Shown here one piece after another: positions 24,901-38,931 of a DNA stretch of 64,000 nucleotides. Location of the stretch: the NCBI RefSeq assembly GCF_020740795.1, contig NC_067285.1, positions 92,091,152-92,155,151 on the forward strand, written 5' to 3'. The first letter of the stretch is position 1, and every line of letters begins with the position of its first letter. A program made the translations under genes and the position numbers. The notes beneath the pieces are model-generated. The model saw only the letters and a list, made by a program, of their open reading frames with translations, did not search any database and was not told the DNA's origin. Source of the stretch: Apus apus. Taxonomy: Eukaryota; Chordata; Aves; Apodiformes; Apodidae.

Positions 24901-26734
24901 AGTGCTGCTGTTGAATTCCTTTTTAGGTTTTTGTTTTAATGATGTATTTGTCCTCTCCTTGAAGTGTGCATGGGGGCTGCTTTCTCGGTGTGGGCTGGAC
25001 AGTCGTCGCTCCAATCCACCTATTGTCCTACTCCATTAGGAACTCTCACCCACTCAGTTTTGAAGCACCAAATGCAGCTTCTTTGTTGTTTTATGTATGA
25101 ATTCAACCAGCACTTTTGATAAGAAAAGAGCCTCCCTCACAGTAAGGATTGAAGAGAGTTAAGGTGTGTTTTACTCAAACAACAGAGGGTTTATCTCTTG
25201 GTTGTAGACATGATTTGTTTTCCTTTGTAGGTCAAAATATTAGAATGCCATGCTGTCCCTGGCAGTTCCAGAAAATGTTCAGCTATCAACAGTAGTTTTA
25301 ATCAATGCCCTGAGTTTTGCATTCTTCTCAGTTTCCTTCCCTTCCCCTGCCCCATGTGTCTTTGTGTGCTATTGTTCAAATACTTTCTCTGCTGACAAGT
25401 CTGTTGTTCAATAGTTTCTTTGAGATCTTTTTTGATCAGTTAAACTCTTCATCTCAATTCACATTTAAGTGGAACAAATCTCTGATTTCCATGCATTCTT
25501 TGTGCTTCTACCCATATGTTTAATTGTTTACATATGGCTGTATTAATATGCTCTTTGTGCAAGGCAAGCTGAGATGTATCTTGTATGAGGCATACTGTAA
25601 AAAATGTAGGTCCACTGCATGTTGATGGTAACACTGTGATTGACCTTGTTAGGAGAGGAGTCAAAGCCTTTCAGATTCTATTGCAAGGTCATGAAAGGGA
25701 GTTTTGTGAAATCAAAGCTGAATTTGAAAATCCTAAATTGTTTCTATGAATGCTTGGAGAGAAGAAATAATCTTTCAACTGTAAAACTGCACACTTCTTC
25801 CCTAGGCTCTATAGGGATAAGGGGAAGTAAAAATGTAAGTAACTATAGCTGTCTTGGTTTATTGGAGAAACTGAGGAAGAAGAGAAATTTATAAATTTTC
25901 TTTATGAAAAACACCTAGGAAATGTAATTATGTTGAGGCTAGTATTCTATCAATTTTTCTTGAATTCAAAAGGTTTTCAAGACTTCTTACATATTTATCA
26001 GTATCTTAGTTCTTGAATTCTGTTATTATACTCCTTTTAAATATCAAACTTGACACTAACAACAAGAAGATGAGCAGGTAACTGAGATATCATGCACCAG
26101 TTAATACTTGAATTAACACTGTTTGACAGTTCTTTGAGATCAGACCTATCTCCCCAGTTTGTGAATCAGCAGCTTGATCAGTAGGTAAAAAGCACAAGTT
26201 ATTTCCTGAGTTGTAAAAACAAGCTGACAAAAGGAGAGATCTTGATCTACAGCTAAAAAGAGGCAGTAATAATCTGAGAGAGCTCTGTGGTCTTGTCATA
26301 TCCTGGGTGCATGGGCTGAACTTGCAGTTGTCACCTGTGTGAGTTTTTCCATAAATTGAATATGGCCTAAACTGCTGCTGAGTTTAACTGTAAGAAGCGG
26401 TACATTCAAATATATGCAAGAGATTACAACTTTTCAGTTAGCTAAGGCAGCTTGGGATGTTGCTGCTGATCATGCAGTCCGTTACCATGTGTTGATTTCT
26501 GTCTAGATACAGGTTCTTGGTTATAGTTGCTCTCAGTGAGTCACTGGCAGAAAGAGATGTTTTTATGTTCTGGTTGTTCCACCAGTTCTGTAGACTATGC
26601 TGGCTACTTGCTATTCCTTCCTGGCAACTAGTGATCATGAGCTGTTTTAGACAGTAGTATCCTTGTTCTTAGCAGGCTTTCTGCTGACTATGAATCACAA
26701 CAAAATAAATGTCTTCTGTTTTATGAAGTGTTGT
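21980..26734. other. Non-coding DNA
   Basis: AT-rich unique sequence. Several frames of 60-90 codons without domain or splice support. Nothing further recognised. Confidence 0.5.
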
Positions 26735-26810
26735 TCAGAATCATAAAATAATTGATAGAAAGGCAGCTCTGGAGTTCATCTGTCCCAACCTTCCACCCCG
26801 TAGAGGTCAG
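26735..26810 (-). mobile_element. Old CR1 fragment, reverse orientation
   Basis: CAGAATCATAAAATAATTGA, then GGAGTTCATCTGTCCCAACC, resembles the reverse complement of a CR1 3' end with many substitutions. Short and diverged. Confidence 0.55.
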
Positions 26811-29800
26811 TATAGTTCTACAGCATGGTATGAAACTTGTAACACCCAGGTTTAGCTCATAATGCACAGGAAGCTTTGATCTTTATTGGCGTTGACTGCA
26901 ACAACAGCATATGGCTCTGCTGGGCAGGTGATGCAGTGTCAATATATTCTGTCTATGTTTGTATAGTTCTTTATTAGCAAAAATCTCCCAGAAGCCTAGG
27001 GTGAAGGTTCAGCATCCAAAATTTTCCACTTCTGTAACAGTTTACTGTTCTTAGCTTGGGTGTTAACTGTGTTCTGATTGCTTACCTCCAGATTTCAGCC
27101 CAAAATGCTAGCAATTTGTCTCCTGTAGAAAGAATCTAGAAGAAGAACAAAACATACTGGTGTTATTGCTGTGTATTTCTGGTTGCATATATTGCTTTCT
27201 ATGTGGTATGGCAATACAGAGACATTTATCTTCCTTCTAGAAGATGGTATTTCTGGCAGTTTCCCTGCATCTATTGTTAAAAAGAGAGATATATATATAT
27301 ATATATATTTTCATTAGATTACTTTTTTCCTCAGATATCACTTTCTCATTTTAAAGTTTTTGTTGTCAGGACAAGTGAAATAATGACTAGATAAGAAATG
27401 TCTTTTGAGTGGGATCTTTTACAGCTTCATCCTGCGAGTTGCTTTGGCAGTGGGGTTCAAGTACTCAGTTCCTGAAGACCCTTTTCAAGCAGCACGGAGA
27501 AGCTACCTGACAGTGCTGTTGTGGAGCAGCTTCCTTTTCTTTCTTTGTAGAAGATGAAGACATGCAGCCTTTTGTATATCAGAATCTGAGAAATCAACCT
27601 ACCCAGATGCTTGAAAATTAATTAAAGGGAGGGAGTGAGCAAAGGCAGCTCCTGGTTCTTGCAGCTGTCAGTACCCATAAATCAGCTTTGTTTTTCCTGC
27701 TGAAGCAGGACAAGAGCATGAATTTAATTAATGGGTTTGACTTGCTCTGGAAATACACAGTAAAGAGATCACCCTACCCACACCTTTCACAGATGCTGTA
27801 AACATACAAATGTTATTGTGTATTTTCTCATGAATGGTTTCCAGCATCATTGTGCTAGATACAGTTGAATGCCTCAGGCAGGTGGCAAACCATTGACTGC
27901 AATAAATCCTTGTTCTTTGGACACACAGATCAGAGCCACAAGGGAGCAGCAGGTTAGCTACTGTTTTTTTTTGTTCCACCTGAATTATGCTCAACAAAGG
28001 CATTATTAAAGACTTACAGAAAAAATTGTGTTTTCCACAAATATGAAAAAAGTAAAGTAGATTTATCCTTCCACACTGTTTAACAAACAAATAAGAAAAA
28101 GCTTGTTCTTTTAAAAGCTGTCCTTGCAATGGATCATCAGAAGTCTCTGCATCATTTGGTTTTTCGTGTATTTTAAATTGTATCTTGTTATGTGTAAAGA
28201 GACAGAAACTGTCAGGTTGGATCGGAACCCAGTTCAGTGCTGTAGTCAGCATCAGATACCTCGGGAGAAGTTGTGCAAACACCTCTCTGCGAGAGAGATA
28301 TGTCTTTTACATCACATAAAACATGGCTTAAGTCTATGAGTTACATTTTTACATTACAGACTTACTTTTTCCTAAAAAAGTTAACTTTAAAACTTATATT
28401 TGATTTTTTCCTGTTCACTGTTGTGCTGCTCTATAGTGTTTATTGTTTTGTGTGGAAACCTCACTACACTTTTCCCCTTGGTAAAAAAGTTATATATAGC
28501 TATTGCCCAGACTAGTTATGCTGAAGGAGCACTTTTGTTTGCTCCATTCTGAAATAGTCCCTTTTTTGATCTCATTGAATGTTCCCTGATGTTTATATAA
28601 CAAGATGGTTACACTTTCCCTGTAGTTGACAATATAATGTAGGATTTGGCTGTTTGGACAACTAGAGGACTTTGAAAAATCTATACTAAGAAATGTAGAT
28701 GTTTTGGAACGAGTTATTCAGAGCATTAGTCAAGCTCTTCTATATGGATCGGTCTTTTCACTTAGCATGAATGTCTGAGATGTGAAGTTAATCTCTAAGT
28801 AAATTGGAAAACAGTGGTGCATTATTAAAATATTGAAAAATAAGCTTTAAAATACTGAAAAATATGGTTTAATGTTGCTTTGTATATTCCCTGTGTTGCC
28901 TACAGGAGGGGGAGCACCCTGGAAACTTCAGAAGTAGAGTGGCATCCACTCTCCTCTGATTGCCTGAACCCTGTTGTCTTGTCCTCACAGTGTGAACTCT
29001 GTTTTTTTTTTTGTTGAGTTTTATTTCATTGCTTTGGTCCTGCCCAAACCTCTGTCTAGGGATTCAAGGAGAGTAGGGCCGCTAAATTTCAGTACATTAC
29101 TAGGCCTGTGGTGAGTGCATTTATAAATATTTATCTTAAGATTCAGAGTGTTGAGAGTACAAGCTACTGCACATTTTAATCAGGCAAGATCCTCAGACAT
29201 CTCTTCCTTTCCCTGTCGTGCTCATATCCTGATAAGATCCATGATCCTTGCCTTTTAAAGATGCACACCAAAACAAGAACATCCATAACAAATTTCAGTA
29301 AAAAAAAAACACAGCTTCTTTTATAAGGTTAAATATTTAAGTGCATTTATAACTGTACTGGCCAGACACTGACGTTGGTAGTTCTGGGAAAGGTTCACAA
29401 AGAATTTCAGACACTGGGTGATGGGTGCACCAGGTCTTTGTTAAAAGAGAACACTTTTTTTCATTAAACTGTAGAATAAATATTGTAGCTTTCTTATCTA
29501 TATGTAACAGCTTTAATCAAAATAATTCAATAATTTCTTAAACTGTTATTAAAGCTATACCTGGCAGTGTTTTACCCTGTAAAAAATCTTCATCAGCCCA
29601 ACTTCCTTAGAGGCTGCATTGCATGCTCTGAGGTCTTACGTAGGGATGGCTGAAAACATAAATCATCATCCCCATCTGTTGGCCTCATCTCATTACTGGG
29701 AAAGGCCTTTTTTCAGTGTAGGGAAGACAGAAAAGGCTGTATTTCTTCTACTTCTTGTTACCAGGGTTCACAGCATATATTTCTGTGAACTGAAATTTAT

Positions 29801-30268
29801 TGCCTTTCAGCCTTCATTACTGCATATTCTGCCATGTCTTCTCTGTGGTATTGGGAAGAAACTTCTGTAGCCCTTAAGCTTGATAAAATCTGGACTTGGG
29901 TGTTAGACCTAGATCTGTGTTGTTCTATTGCTTGATTGCTGAAGCATCTGACAAATTAAAGACAGGGCCTTATCTGCATGTCATGCCCTCCTTTTAGCTG
30001 TCCGACCTATCTCAGTATTGTGTCAGGAACTTAATGGGGATGCACTGAGTTTTTCAGCCTTTTTGAGCTGTACTGGAAAACACTGAGGCTCAGTGCCTGG
30101 CTGTAGTGCCATGGTGTCATGAAACAGTAAGAGGTGACTTACCACTGTGCAAAGCCTAGGATGTGCTGTAAGCCTGACCTCGCACTGTTTCTCTGATGCT
30201 CTGCTCCCTGCAGCCCCTCTCTGCAATCCTGCTCTAGATCTTTGTCTTGCTTGCACTTACTGAGGAGC
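26811..30268. other. Non-coding DNA
   Basis: Contains an (AT)n microsatellite (27289-27308). The longest unexplained frame in the window outside known genes (184 codons, minus strand, 28282 to 27728) begins with GTG and has no domain or codon-use signal. Treated as chance. Confidence 0.5.
27289..27308. repeat. (AT)n microsatellite
   Basis: About ten AT units preceded by AGAGAG. Ordinary simple repeat. Confidence 0.8.
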
Positions 30269-30963
30269 TGTCCTGGTTTGAGCCAGGATGAAGCCAATTT
30301 TCCTTTTACTAATTTTTTTTCCTTCAGTGAGCTTTCTTTTAACTAGCAACGGTGTGTTCTTCTAAAGCTGATAAGACAGTGGAATGTTTTTCTAACTGCT
30401 GGGTCTTCAAGGTCGCACCTTCACTTTGCCGGCTCCCCTGACACTACGGAGAGATCTATGACCCCCCCGTAGGAGGCTGAATTAGACAGACAGCAAAATT
30501 GGCCAGAGATATTCCATTCCATATATCTATGTAAGCTCAGAGGAAGGTCAGAGATCACAGAAGACAACTTCCTTCTTTCCTGTTTCTTATTTCTTCTTCC
30601 CTTCTCTTCCATCCATGGCCGGTGTCTGGGGAAGACTCCATCCATCCATTACTGTCAACCTTTAGGCTTGAGCTCTCCTGACCCTCATCACTCAGCTCTG
30701 GGATTTCTCGGGACTGTTTCCAGCTGAGGGGAGTGCTGTGGGAGTTGCTGGGGCAGGGGGAGGCAAAAGGCTTTTGCTCATACCTGAACATATCTGTATA
30801 TAATTGCATATATTTTCTTATATCATTAGTGTTTAATTAAAGCTGTGTAGTTTAGTTTTCAATCCAGCCAAGTCTCTCTCTTTTTCTCTGTCTCCTTCCC
30901 TACCTGTGTGGGAGGGGGAGGGGATCGAGAGCATTGTTGTCGAACCTGAGTCAAACGCTGACA
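30269..30963 (+). mobile_element. Solo LTR, ERVL-like avian endogenous retrovirus
   Basis: Begins TGTCCTGGTTTGAGCCAGGA and ends CAAACGCTGACA, so it has the 5'-TG...CA-3' ends of an LTR. An ATTAAA poly(A) signal lies at 30836-30841, followed by GCTGTGTAGTTTAGTTTTCA and a TCTCTCTC-rich stretch, the usual R/U5 layout of ERVL-type LTRs common in birds (from memory). About 695 bp. No second LTR, primer-binding site or gag/pol frame follows, so it is a solo LTR. No matching 5-bp target duplication is seen (GGAGC before, ACAAT after), so the copy is old or its exact end is off by a few bases. Confidence 0.75.
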
Positions 30964-33900
30964 ACAATTTATTGCTCATGTTGTTTATATTCTTACAGCA
31001 AATAATGTATTATCTGGTGGAGGGATGGGGAGATCTGTGTGCTGTGCATGTCTTCTGTTTCCACTACCTTTTTCATGAACAATGTCTGATGTGGCATTCA
31101 CTACCTGATGCAAATGTATCTGTGTGATGAGCCAGGTTTGCTAGCTTTTATTTGGGTTGTAGCTAGCTTGCTTAGGAACTGGCTCTGTAAGTGGTATCCC
31201 CAGACCCTCAGTCATCTCCCAGTCTCTGTCTATTTTCAGGCAGTGGCGACAAAGCAACATCTAACTTAGCTACAAAAATTATGAAGGTTTCTGAAGAGTG
31301 TAACGTACTGTCATAAGCTCATAAGCTCTTCTGTAGGTGAAGAGCCACAGGGAGCCTCCTGTAGAAATGGGATTTCCCATCATTCATGTTTTTTGAGGTT
31401 GTGGAAATGGATGACATTAAATCACAGGCTATATTTTAGACAGAATACTGCAGACTGATTCTGTAAGCAGAAAAATCCCTTGAGGAAACATATCATGTCT
31501 ATAATCCTGTCAGAAGAGCAGAGATTCTGTCAAAAACTAACATATAAATGGCTTAATAGTAAAGATTGTGCTAGCAGAGGTAAGGAATGTATTTTGCTGG
31601 AGGCTGCAAAAATTGGGCAACTTTGAGAAACGACATTTATTTTATTTTTTATTAGCAAAATGTTCTGAACTATAATTAATTGACCATGACTCCTTTATTG
31701 CAACATTTGGAATAATTGTCATTATGTAGTTTTGTGGTTAAAAGAATTTAAATGTGCACTTATATATTTGGATAACATATGCAGCCCTTAAGGCCCCACA
31801 TTCCAAGTAGGACCTGCTTTTTGTAGTTCATAATTGGACTTGTTTATTATAGTTCCTAATTTTGTGAATATTACACTGACGCAATTGAAGAATGAAGCAA
31901 TGTGGAATAGATGTCAGATGACATTCTGAATATTCCGTGCTAGCAGACACAGGCTGGGGAGCAGGTTTACCCCATCACTTTTGTTATGTGCATATATACA
32001 TATATATTTCTGCCTGCTGTGGTTAGTGTGTAGAAAGCCCTAAACTATTAAAGCTAGTTGTTAGTACTGTATATTCCTCTAGTTAGATAAGTGACTCAGA
32101 ATGACTGCTGCTGCTTCTTTTTCCTGCTTTTGGTAGGGTATATCCTCCTTTTGAAAATGAGTTTTTGTTGAGACGGTGAAGCCAGGTTTCTTCTTGCTTG
32201 GAAAGTATGATATTGAGTGGAACAAATTGATGGACCTTTATTTTATAGTTGGTGTACATATATGTAGCTCCCCTTACATCAGTAATCAGTGTAACCAGTA
32301 TATGCTCCAAATGGCACATTTCATTATTTTTTTTTCTTTTTGCAATTTGTTATGAAATGTTTGCACCCACAGCATAAGCACTCCTGGTATGTATGGGGGG
32401 TAGGGGCTGAAGTCCAGGGGAGTTTGGCCAACAGCTTCCTGGTGTCTGCATCTCTCCTGGAGCACCTACTGCTGCAGAGTCAAGGGTGGAGCTGCTTAGT
32501 GAGGTAAAGTGTTAGTGTGAACTTCCTGCTCCTCTTGAAGTTGCTCAACTTGTGTGAGGGAGGTGTAAAGCTGACCCCAAAAGCCAGAAAGACACATTGC
32601 CGAAGCAGTTAACAGCTTTACCCTTTTCTCCCGTCTTCTGTTTTCATGCTGCATAAAACAGACCAAGACCAGATTGCAGTAGGGTAGCTTCTCTGGATGA
32701 AGAACTTCAGCATTTTTTATAAACTTTAATGAGCACATAAAGGCCTAAAAGGCACATAAAATCCTGCTGGCCCATTTGAAAGTTCTAGTTTCAGTGCTAG
32801 CAATGTTTTTATTCTTCATCTGAGAAAAAGCTCAGGAGGGTGCATCAGCAGTGAGTCCTCTGAGCAAAGCAGGCAGTAAAGAAGGAGATAAACATTTCCT
32901 TGATGTGGTCTCTAATGCCCTTTCAATGTGGGTAGCAAAGGTGGTTTTCAGGCAAGCTACTGCAATTCAATTAAGCTGACCTGATTTTTATTTCTTCTCT
33001 CTCTACTACAGAATTCCACAGTGATACAATTTAACTTTCTTAAGCTCATGTTATGGCCTGCATGGGCCTTGGGTTACAAGACCTTAACTGTTTAAGTAGA
33101 GAAAATGTTTCCTGAATGGTTGTGTCATGGGTATGCTCATCTGAGAGAGAAAACTGAAAAAGGACTTTTTTATTTGGTTGGATGACATCTTTTAGAAGGA
33201 AACTAAGTGCTCTTGCAGCCCAGAGCAAATGCTACAAGCTCTGATTTATGCCATTTATATACTTCTTTATTTAAAAGAAGTGGAGGTTTTAGGCCCACTC
33301 TTCTATATTTATATCATCTGTGTGCTGCCTGTTCTTAGTGACACACTACATGGCACAAAATTCTGACTAAACACCTATAAACTCAGCTGTGTGCATCGTG
33401 TCCCACAGTTAGCAGAATTGGCTATGCATTTAAAGTGGTTTTATCTAGAAATAGAAATTCTTACTGGGCATTTCTTCAGCAGCATCTGTTTTCTTTATAT
33501 AACTTAATTAAAAGCTGCTTTAAAATGTGTTGACGACATCAACATTTGGAGAAGATTATGGAATGATGGTTCTAGGTTCCAAGCCTTTGAAATAAATAAA
33601 AACTCTTTTTGAAGCATGAAATTTCTTTTTTTTGCAACCTATTCCTTAATATAAAATTGCTAATCCTACGAGACTGACAGTCTGCTGAAGACTCAGGCCT
33701 TGTTTGCCTTCAGAAAAGGCACCGTTGTGAAGCAAGAGTAAAGTAATCAAGATAAGCCCATTTTAAATGAGCTCATCATCCTTATGTACAAAACTGCTTC
33801 AGTTTAACTATGCCAGTGTGACACCACACTTTTTGAGTAGTACACATCGGTCTTTCCATGAGCTGTTCTGAGCAATGGTTTTGCAGTGTCACTGGAGCAT

Positions 33901-36900
33901 TTAACATAACCTGGATTCTTACATCTCCTGTGCCGAGAGGTCCCTGCAGTGCCCTGGTGTGAGTCTGGCTTTATTGGGTTTTGCCAGGTATTAGTATTTA
34001 CTGGCAATCTGCATATGCAGGATTGAAAACAAAGGGATAGTTTAAATCATGGTAACATCCTCACTGTTTACAGTCTTTGATCTCTTAATCAATAAAGGTC
34101 TCAAATTCAGGTATTTATTTTTCTGTTGTAAGTTTAACGTAACTAACTGGTGTGATTTGTATGTATTCCTGGTATTCTAAGCAGAGAATGCACATTATTC
34201 TGTTAATCAGTATTCCTTTTGATTTGCAGTAGCAAATGCTGTGTATCGCATCTTGAATGATCTTTACTTAAATTCTGAAGTTGCTGAGGGTACTTAAATC
34301 ATAGCAAAGCCTTCCTTTTCTGCAACGTAATCAGATTTGACTGATACAGGTCCTTCAGTTGTGTGATTTGATTCTCTCACCGGATGGTTTCCCAGCTTTG
34401 ATGAAACCTAGCTTTTTAATGTTAAAATGAGTTAAAATTAAAATCCTGGACCTCCATTAAGCAGCCCACAGCCAATATTGACTCAGTGCTTTTCTTTCAC
34501 AAATCATCTTTGATTGAGGACAGAAGTGATCTATGGCAACTAAAAATTATTATTATGCCAAATAAGAAGGACTTTTTTTCTCTTCAGCTGTTTAAGTTGT
34601 TTCTCAGGTCTGAGTAGCAGGGACATCTGTATGGACTGGGAACACTGGAGCCCATATGGGTCTGTATTGTCCCTTGCATTTTGGTGTTCTAAGTCTTTTG
34701 TTATGATGACTCACCATATACACTTCCCAACATTTTGACATCTAGAGACATTCACATTTATTCCATATATTTTTCAAATACTATGTGGTAATTATGATGA
34801 GTGGAGAAGTGGTAAATCTGGTTTACAGAAACCACAAAAAGATATAGCTTAGTTCCTGTTGAGAAAACACATATTTTTGTTTGTGGTTTCTTTTTGAAAT
34901 TCTCTGCAAGAAGACCATTTCCTCCTTAACTTTACAGGATGATCTTTGTGGTGGTCTCTCCATGTTTGAGAAAGCTTAGAGGTTCTTCTTCCCCTGGGAT
35001 AAGATTTTGTGCTCCTTGTCGGGTTTCTGGTTTGATTTCCAGAGGACCGAGCTGCTTTCCCAGTTTGGATCACAGTGCTGGTAAGATGGTGAAGCGACAG
35101 GAAAGTGGCTGAGTTGCTAGTGGCTGAGGATACCCAGATAGCTGCTGGTTTCTATCAAATCCAGCCTTGTTCATGTCAAAAATACACCAGAATTGATTTC
35201 AGCTAGGATGGACTGGGACATCTGCATAAAAATGTAGTCAGTGCTTTCTGAACCCTTCCATTATCTGATCAAGTTTCAATCTACACAGCTCAGTCTGATG
35301 AGGTGTTGAACGGCTCTGAGGGAATAGATATTTTTTTTCTTTACAGAAAAGAAGACTTTTTTCACACTGTGCTCTCTGGCCTATTACCTCTAGAAATCCT
35401 TTGAATATATATTAAACTTATATTTTTTTATTTTCTCAGTAGCAAAATTTTCTTCCAGCAAAAGTGATGTATGAATGACTTTCAGTGTAGTTTCCTGTCA
35501 CAACTAAATTTCTGTGGTGCTGAACTGTTGCCAAGAGCCAGCCCTTTTCTCACCCTTGTGCTACACTGTATGCATTCAAAAGAAGAAAAAAGTGAATTTG
35601 AAATTCACAATGAACCAAAGTCCTGAAAAAAAAAAACCCAGTCTGCTGTGGCTAGAGCTGAATCTGAGCTCATGAAGTGGATGGAGCCTGTGAGCCAGAA
35701 ACCTTGACACCCACTGAAACCATTGCATTGTCCTAACACATCTAGAGCTGAAGGTGTCTTGAATGTGTCCCCTTGGGCACTGGCTCTGAGCTCAGCATCT
35801 GGTGGCCCCTAGCAGCTGGGGGCTGGGGGGGAGTTTTCCCCACAGGTGAGAGAACATGGAAACAGTTCTCTGCTGTTTCCCTCCTTCTTCTTCTAACAAA
35901 GGAGTCTCCTTATTCAGGTGGTATTTAACAGTCAGAAGCCAACAAGGGAGTTTGCAAAACAAGCCTGCTGTTTAATTTGCAACGCCTGCGCTGTTGTGAC
36001 ATTGTCTTAAAATGCCAACCCTGCTGCAGCCTGCATGGGGAGAGAGGAGTGGAAACTCTTTGTTGTTGTTGCCTCTGGAAAGGAGTACATTGTGTGTAAT
36101 GTTATACAAAAGAAACAAAGCTTGGCTAGCTCAAGCTCTTTTGAAGATCCTGTAATTTTATTTTATTTTTCATTTATTACCTTTTCAGATAGTAGAAAGT
36201 TTTACAAAGTTTAAAGGAGTGTGGTAACATAGGAAAAGGATGTCTCCTAAGCCTAAGAAGGAAACAGGTGGCAAGTGTTAATATTGTGGCAATTAGCTGT
36301 GTGATTTGGGTGCAGCAGTGATTGGGGAGGACACCTTTGTGATTAAGAGGCCTGACTAACACCCAGCAGTCTGTTTGTAGCTTTCCTGCTGGCACTGCCT
36401 GCCTGTGGTCTCTGTTGCCACATCAGGGAGTGGGATGCAGGAGTGGCCCATGGGACAGAGCTCCCACCCAGCTCCAGCAGTGGTAAAGTGCCACATCATA
36501 CTAGAATAATGCACGAAGGCCCCACCTAGCAGTGTGGGATTTCAGTGCCTGCTGTATATAAGATCTTGCCCTGCAAAATCTGTGTAGCTCTCTGAAGTTC
36601 TGTTACTGGGCTTGACAGTAGTATGCTCGTGACAGGTACCTTTCTATGTAAGCAAGGCAGCTTGGCAGTTACATTGTCCAAATCAAATTAAGAGTCACAA
36701 ACCTGGTGTTTTTTTCATCTTGAAGAGTCCCTGTTGTTCTGGGGGAACTCTGAGCCTGCCTCATGAGCAGGGCAGACACCAAAACCCACTGCTCTCAAAG
36801 CCACATGAGGCAGAGACCGCTACATTTTGTGTAATAACCTTCTGATGGCGTTTGGGATTTCAGGTACCTGTGGTTAACTGCCCTTTAAATCCAAAGGGAT

Positions 36901-38926
36901 TAAAACCAAGAGCATTTATTTCACAGGGATAGTGTATTCTTTACTGAAAAGCAAGATGGGATGGGGTTATACTTCCTTGTTTTCCCTAAAGTGAGCAAAG
37001 GCCAGAAGTCTGGACCCAGTCTGGAATTGTAAATTTACAAACTTTTAATCTATACATGTTTAAATAGGTATGCCTTATTAGGTGTCCCCGTGGCAGCCAG
37101 AGCAGTGAGGTCTTTATCACTTCTGATGCCTGTAGATGCTGCTGTAACACAAACATGGAAATACTGCAAAAACCTGAAGGTAACTCAGAGACAAAGCACC
37201 TATAGCCTCTTTGTATGGGAAATACCGCAGACAGGGAGGGGGCAAAAGCCCTGAAGTATAATGGAAGCTGGGTAATTGCACACTGAATAACAAACACTTC
37301 TAAGTCTTCCAGGCATCTCACCTGGATGCTTCAAAAAGGCCATTCATGGACAGCTTTGTGGTAATAAATTTCAATCTTTGCTTCTATAAAGAGATGTTCA
37401 TGCTTCCTGTGAAGCAAAATAAATGCCTAGAGAAAGAAGATGAAGCCCAGACTCTGCTTCAGTCATACCTTTATTACCAGGCCTTTCAAAAGGGCTTATT
37501 GACACGAGTGCTAAGTTTTGTTTGTGTTGGTTTTTTTGCTGAACTAGAAATACAGTGTTTTAGTGGGAGAAAAGTGTATTGGCTCAGTAAGATGATTTTC
37601 TCAAATCAGGCTTTTCCGAGCTTCATGATGTTGTAGCCTTTATTCTCCACATGGGAGGAAAGCAGCAAAGGATCTCTCTGTGTGGGAAGGTGGTATGACA
37701 GGGAGGTGAAGCTAGTTCTGCAAACAGGCATGTTTCAAATACCACCCTAGAGAGAGTCTGCAGATTTTTGGATGCTGGGCTCCATTTGGTATGTGGGAGG
37801 GGATATCTGTGCTACTGATTAATTCCAAATTGTGTGGGATTTTCTTGGTGTGAATGAATGGGGTCTTTGCCATATTAAGCTTAATTTTCCTTTTGTCAAA
37901 TGAGCTGCAAGAGCTGTAGGATGAGGAAGTTTAGAAGATGAAGGATTCTGGAATCTGCAGGGCTTGATGGCCTTAACATTTCTGTTTGCTTGGGAGAGGG
38001 AGCATGACTTTTCCTGGGAAGTAGTATATGTGTACTCTTGTAGTTTTTGCAAGGTTTCCAGAGTATTATTCAAGAAACCCTTAATATCTTCTGGAGCACA
38101 AAGGAGTTTTTTATGGTATCTTTAGATATAATGCTCCTTATTGGGGATGCTGTGGAGATGAGGAAAACCAAAATAACCTGAATAAAGTACATATCCTGCA
38201 GGGTAACAGTACAGACTTGCACAGATTGGGAAACAGAAGGCAAAACCTTGAAAACAGGTGGCTTTTGATGGACTTAGTTTTTGGGTTAGAGAATTTGTGC
38301 CAGTATCTAGGTGAGCTGTTCAACTGTATTAGCACTGCACTGCACAGTGAGCCCCGTGGACAGAGGAACATTGCAGGCTATAGGAATGTGAGATAAAGTA
38401 GAACTGAACAGGCCAGAAAAAGATCTGGTTTACTGAACAAAGAAATCTCAGTCTATGATTAACTTTATTTCATGTCAAGAGTAGAACATAAAAATCTAGG
38501 CTCTTTCATGGCATGATACTGAACAATACAAGCCCTATAGCATGGAGAGCATACCACTGCTGGATTATCTGTCCTAAATACATTTTAGAGAAATTCTGTC
38601 AGGTTTACTTTATCCTAACAAACAGTCATTTGATGCAGCTGTTACAGCAGTACAAACACAGATTTGTAATAAGCCATGCTTCTGGGGCTCATCTCAAATA
38701 CTGGCCTTATGAACATTTATTTTGCATCAAGCTGGAATGATACAGAGAATAAAAAATAATTTAATATAAGTAGAAGAATAAAAGGTTTAAAGAATTCAAA
38801 AGCATGTGGCAAAGGCAATTTAACGTGTGGCAGACTAAAAGGTTAAGGCAATTCAACAGTCTTGGAGGTAAAACATGGATTTTTAGCTCCTTGAAGGGCA
38901 AACAGAACCCATGGAAAAGAGTCAAT
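30964..38926. other. Non-coding DNA between two LTRs
   Basis: Unique AT-rich sequence with a G-rich patch near 35815-35835 and ATATAC-type repeats near 31990-32010. No exon supported; small frames on both strands lack any domain. Confidence 0.5.
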
Positions 38927-38931
38927 ATTGG
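38927..38931. repeat. Target-site duplication ATTGG, left copy
   Basis: Five bases directly before the LTR start, identical to 39962-39966. Confidence 0.85.

Noticed and set aside
27728-28282. 184-codon open frame on the minus strand, the longest outside known genes
   Set aside because: Starts with GTG, has no signal peptide, domain, repeat or splice logic, and composition matches the surrounding non-coding DNA. A frame of this length is expected by chance in 64 kb on six frames.
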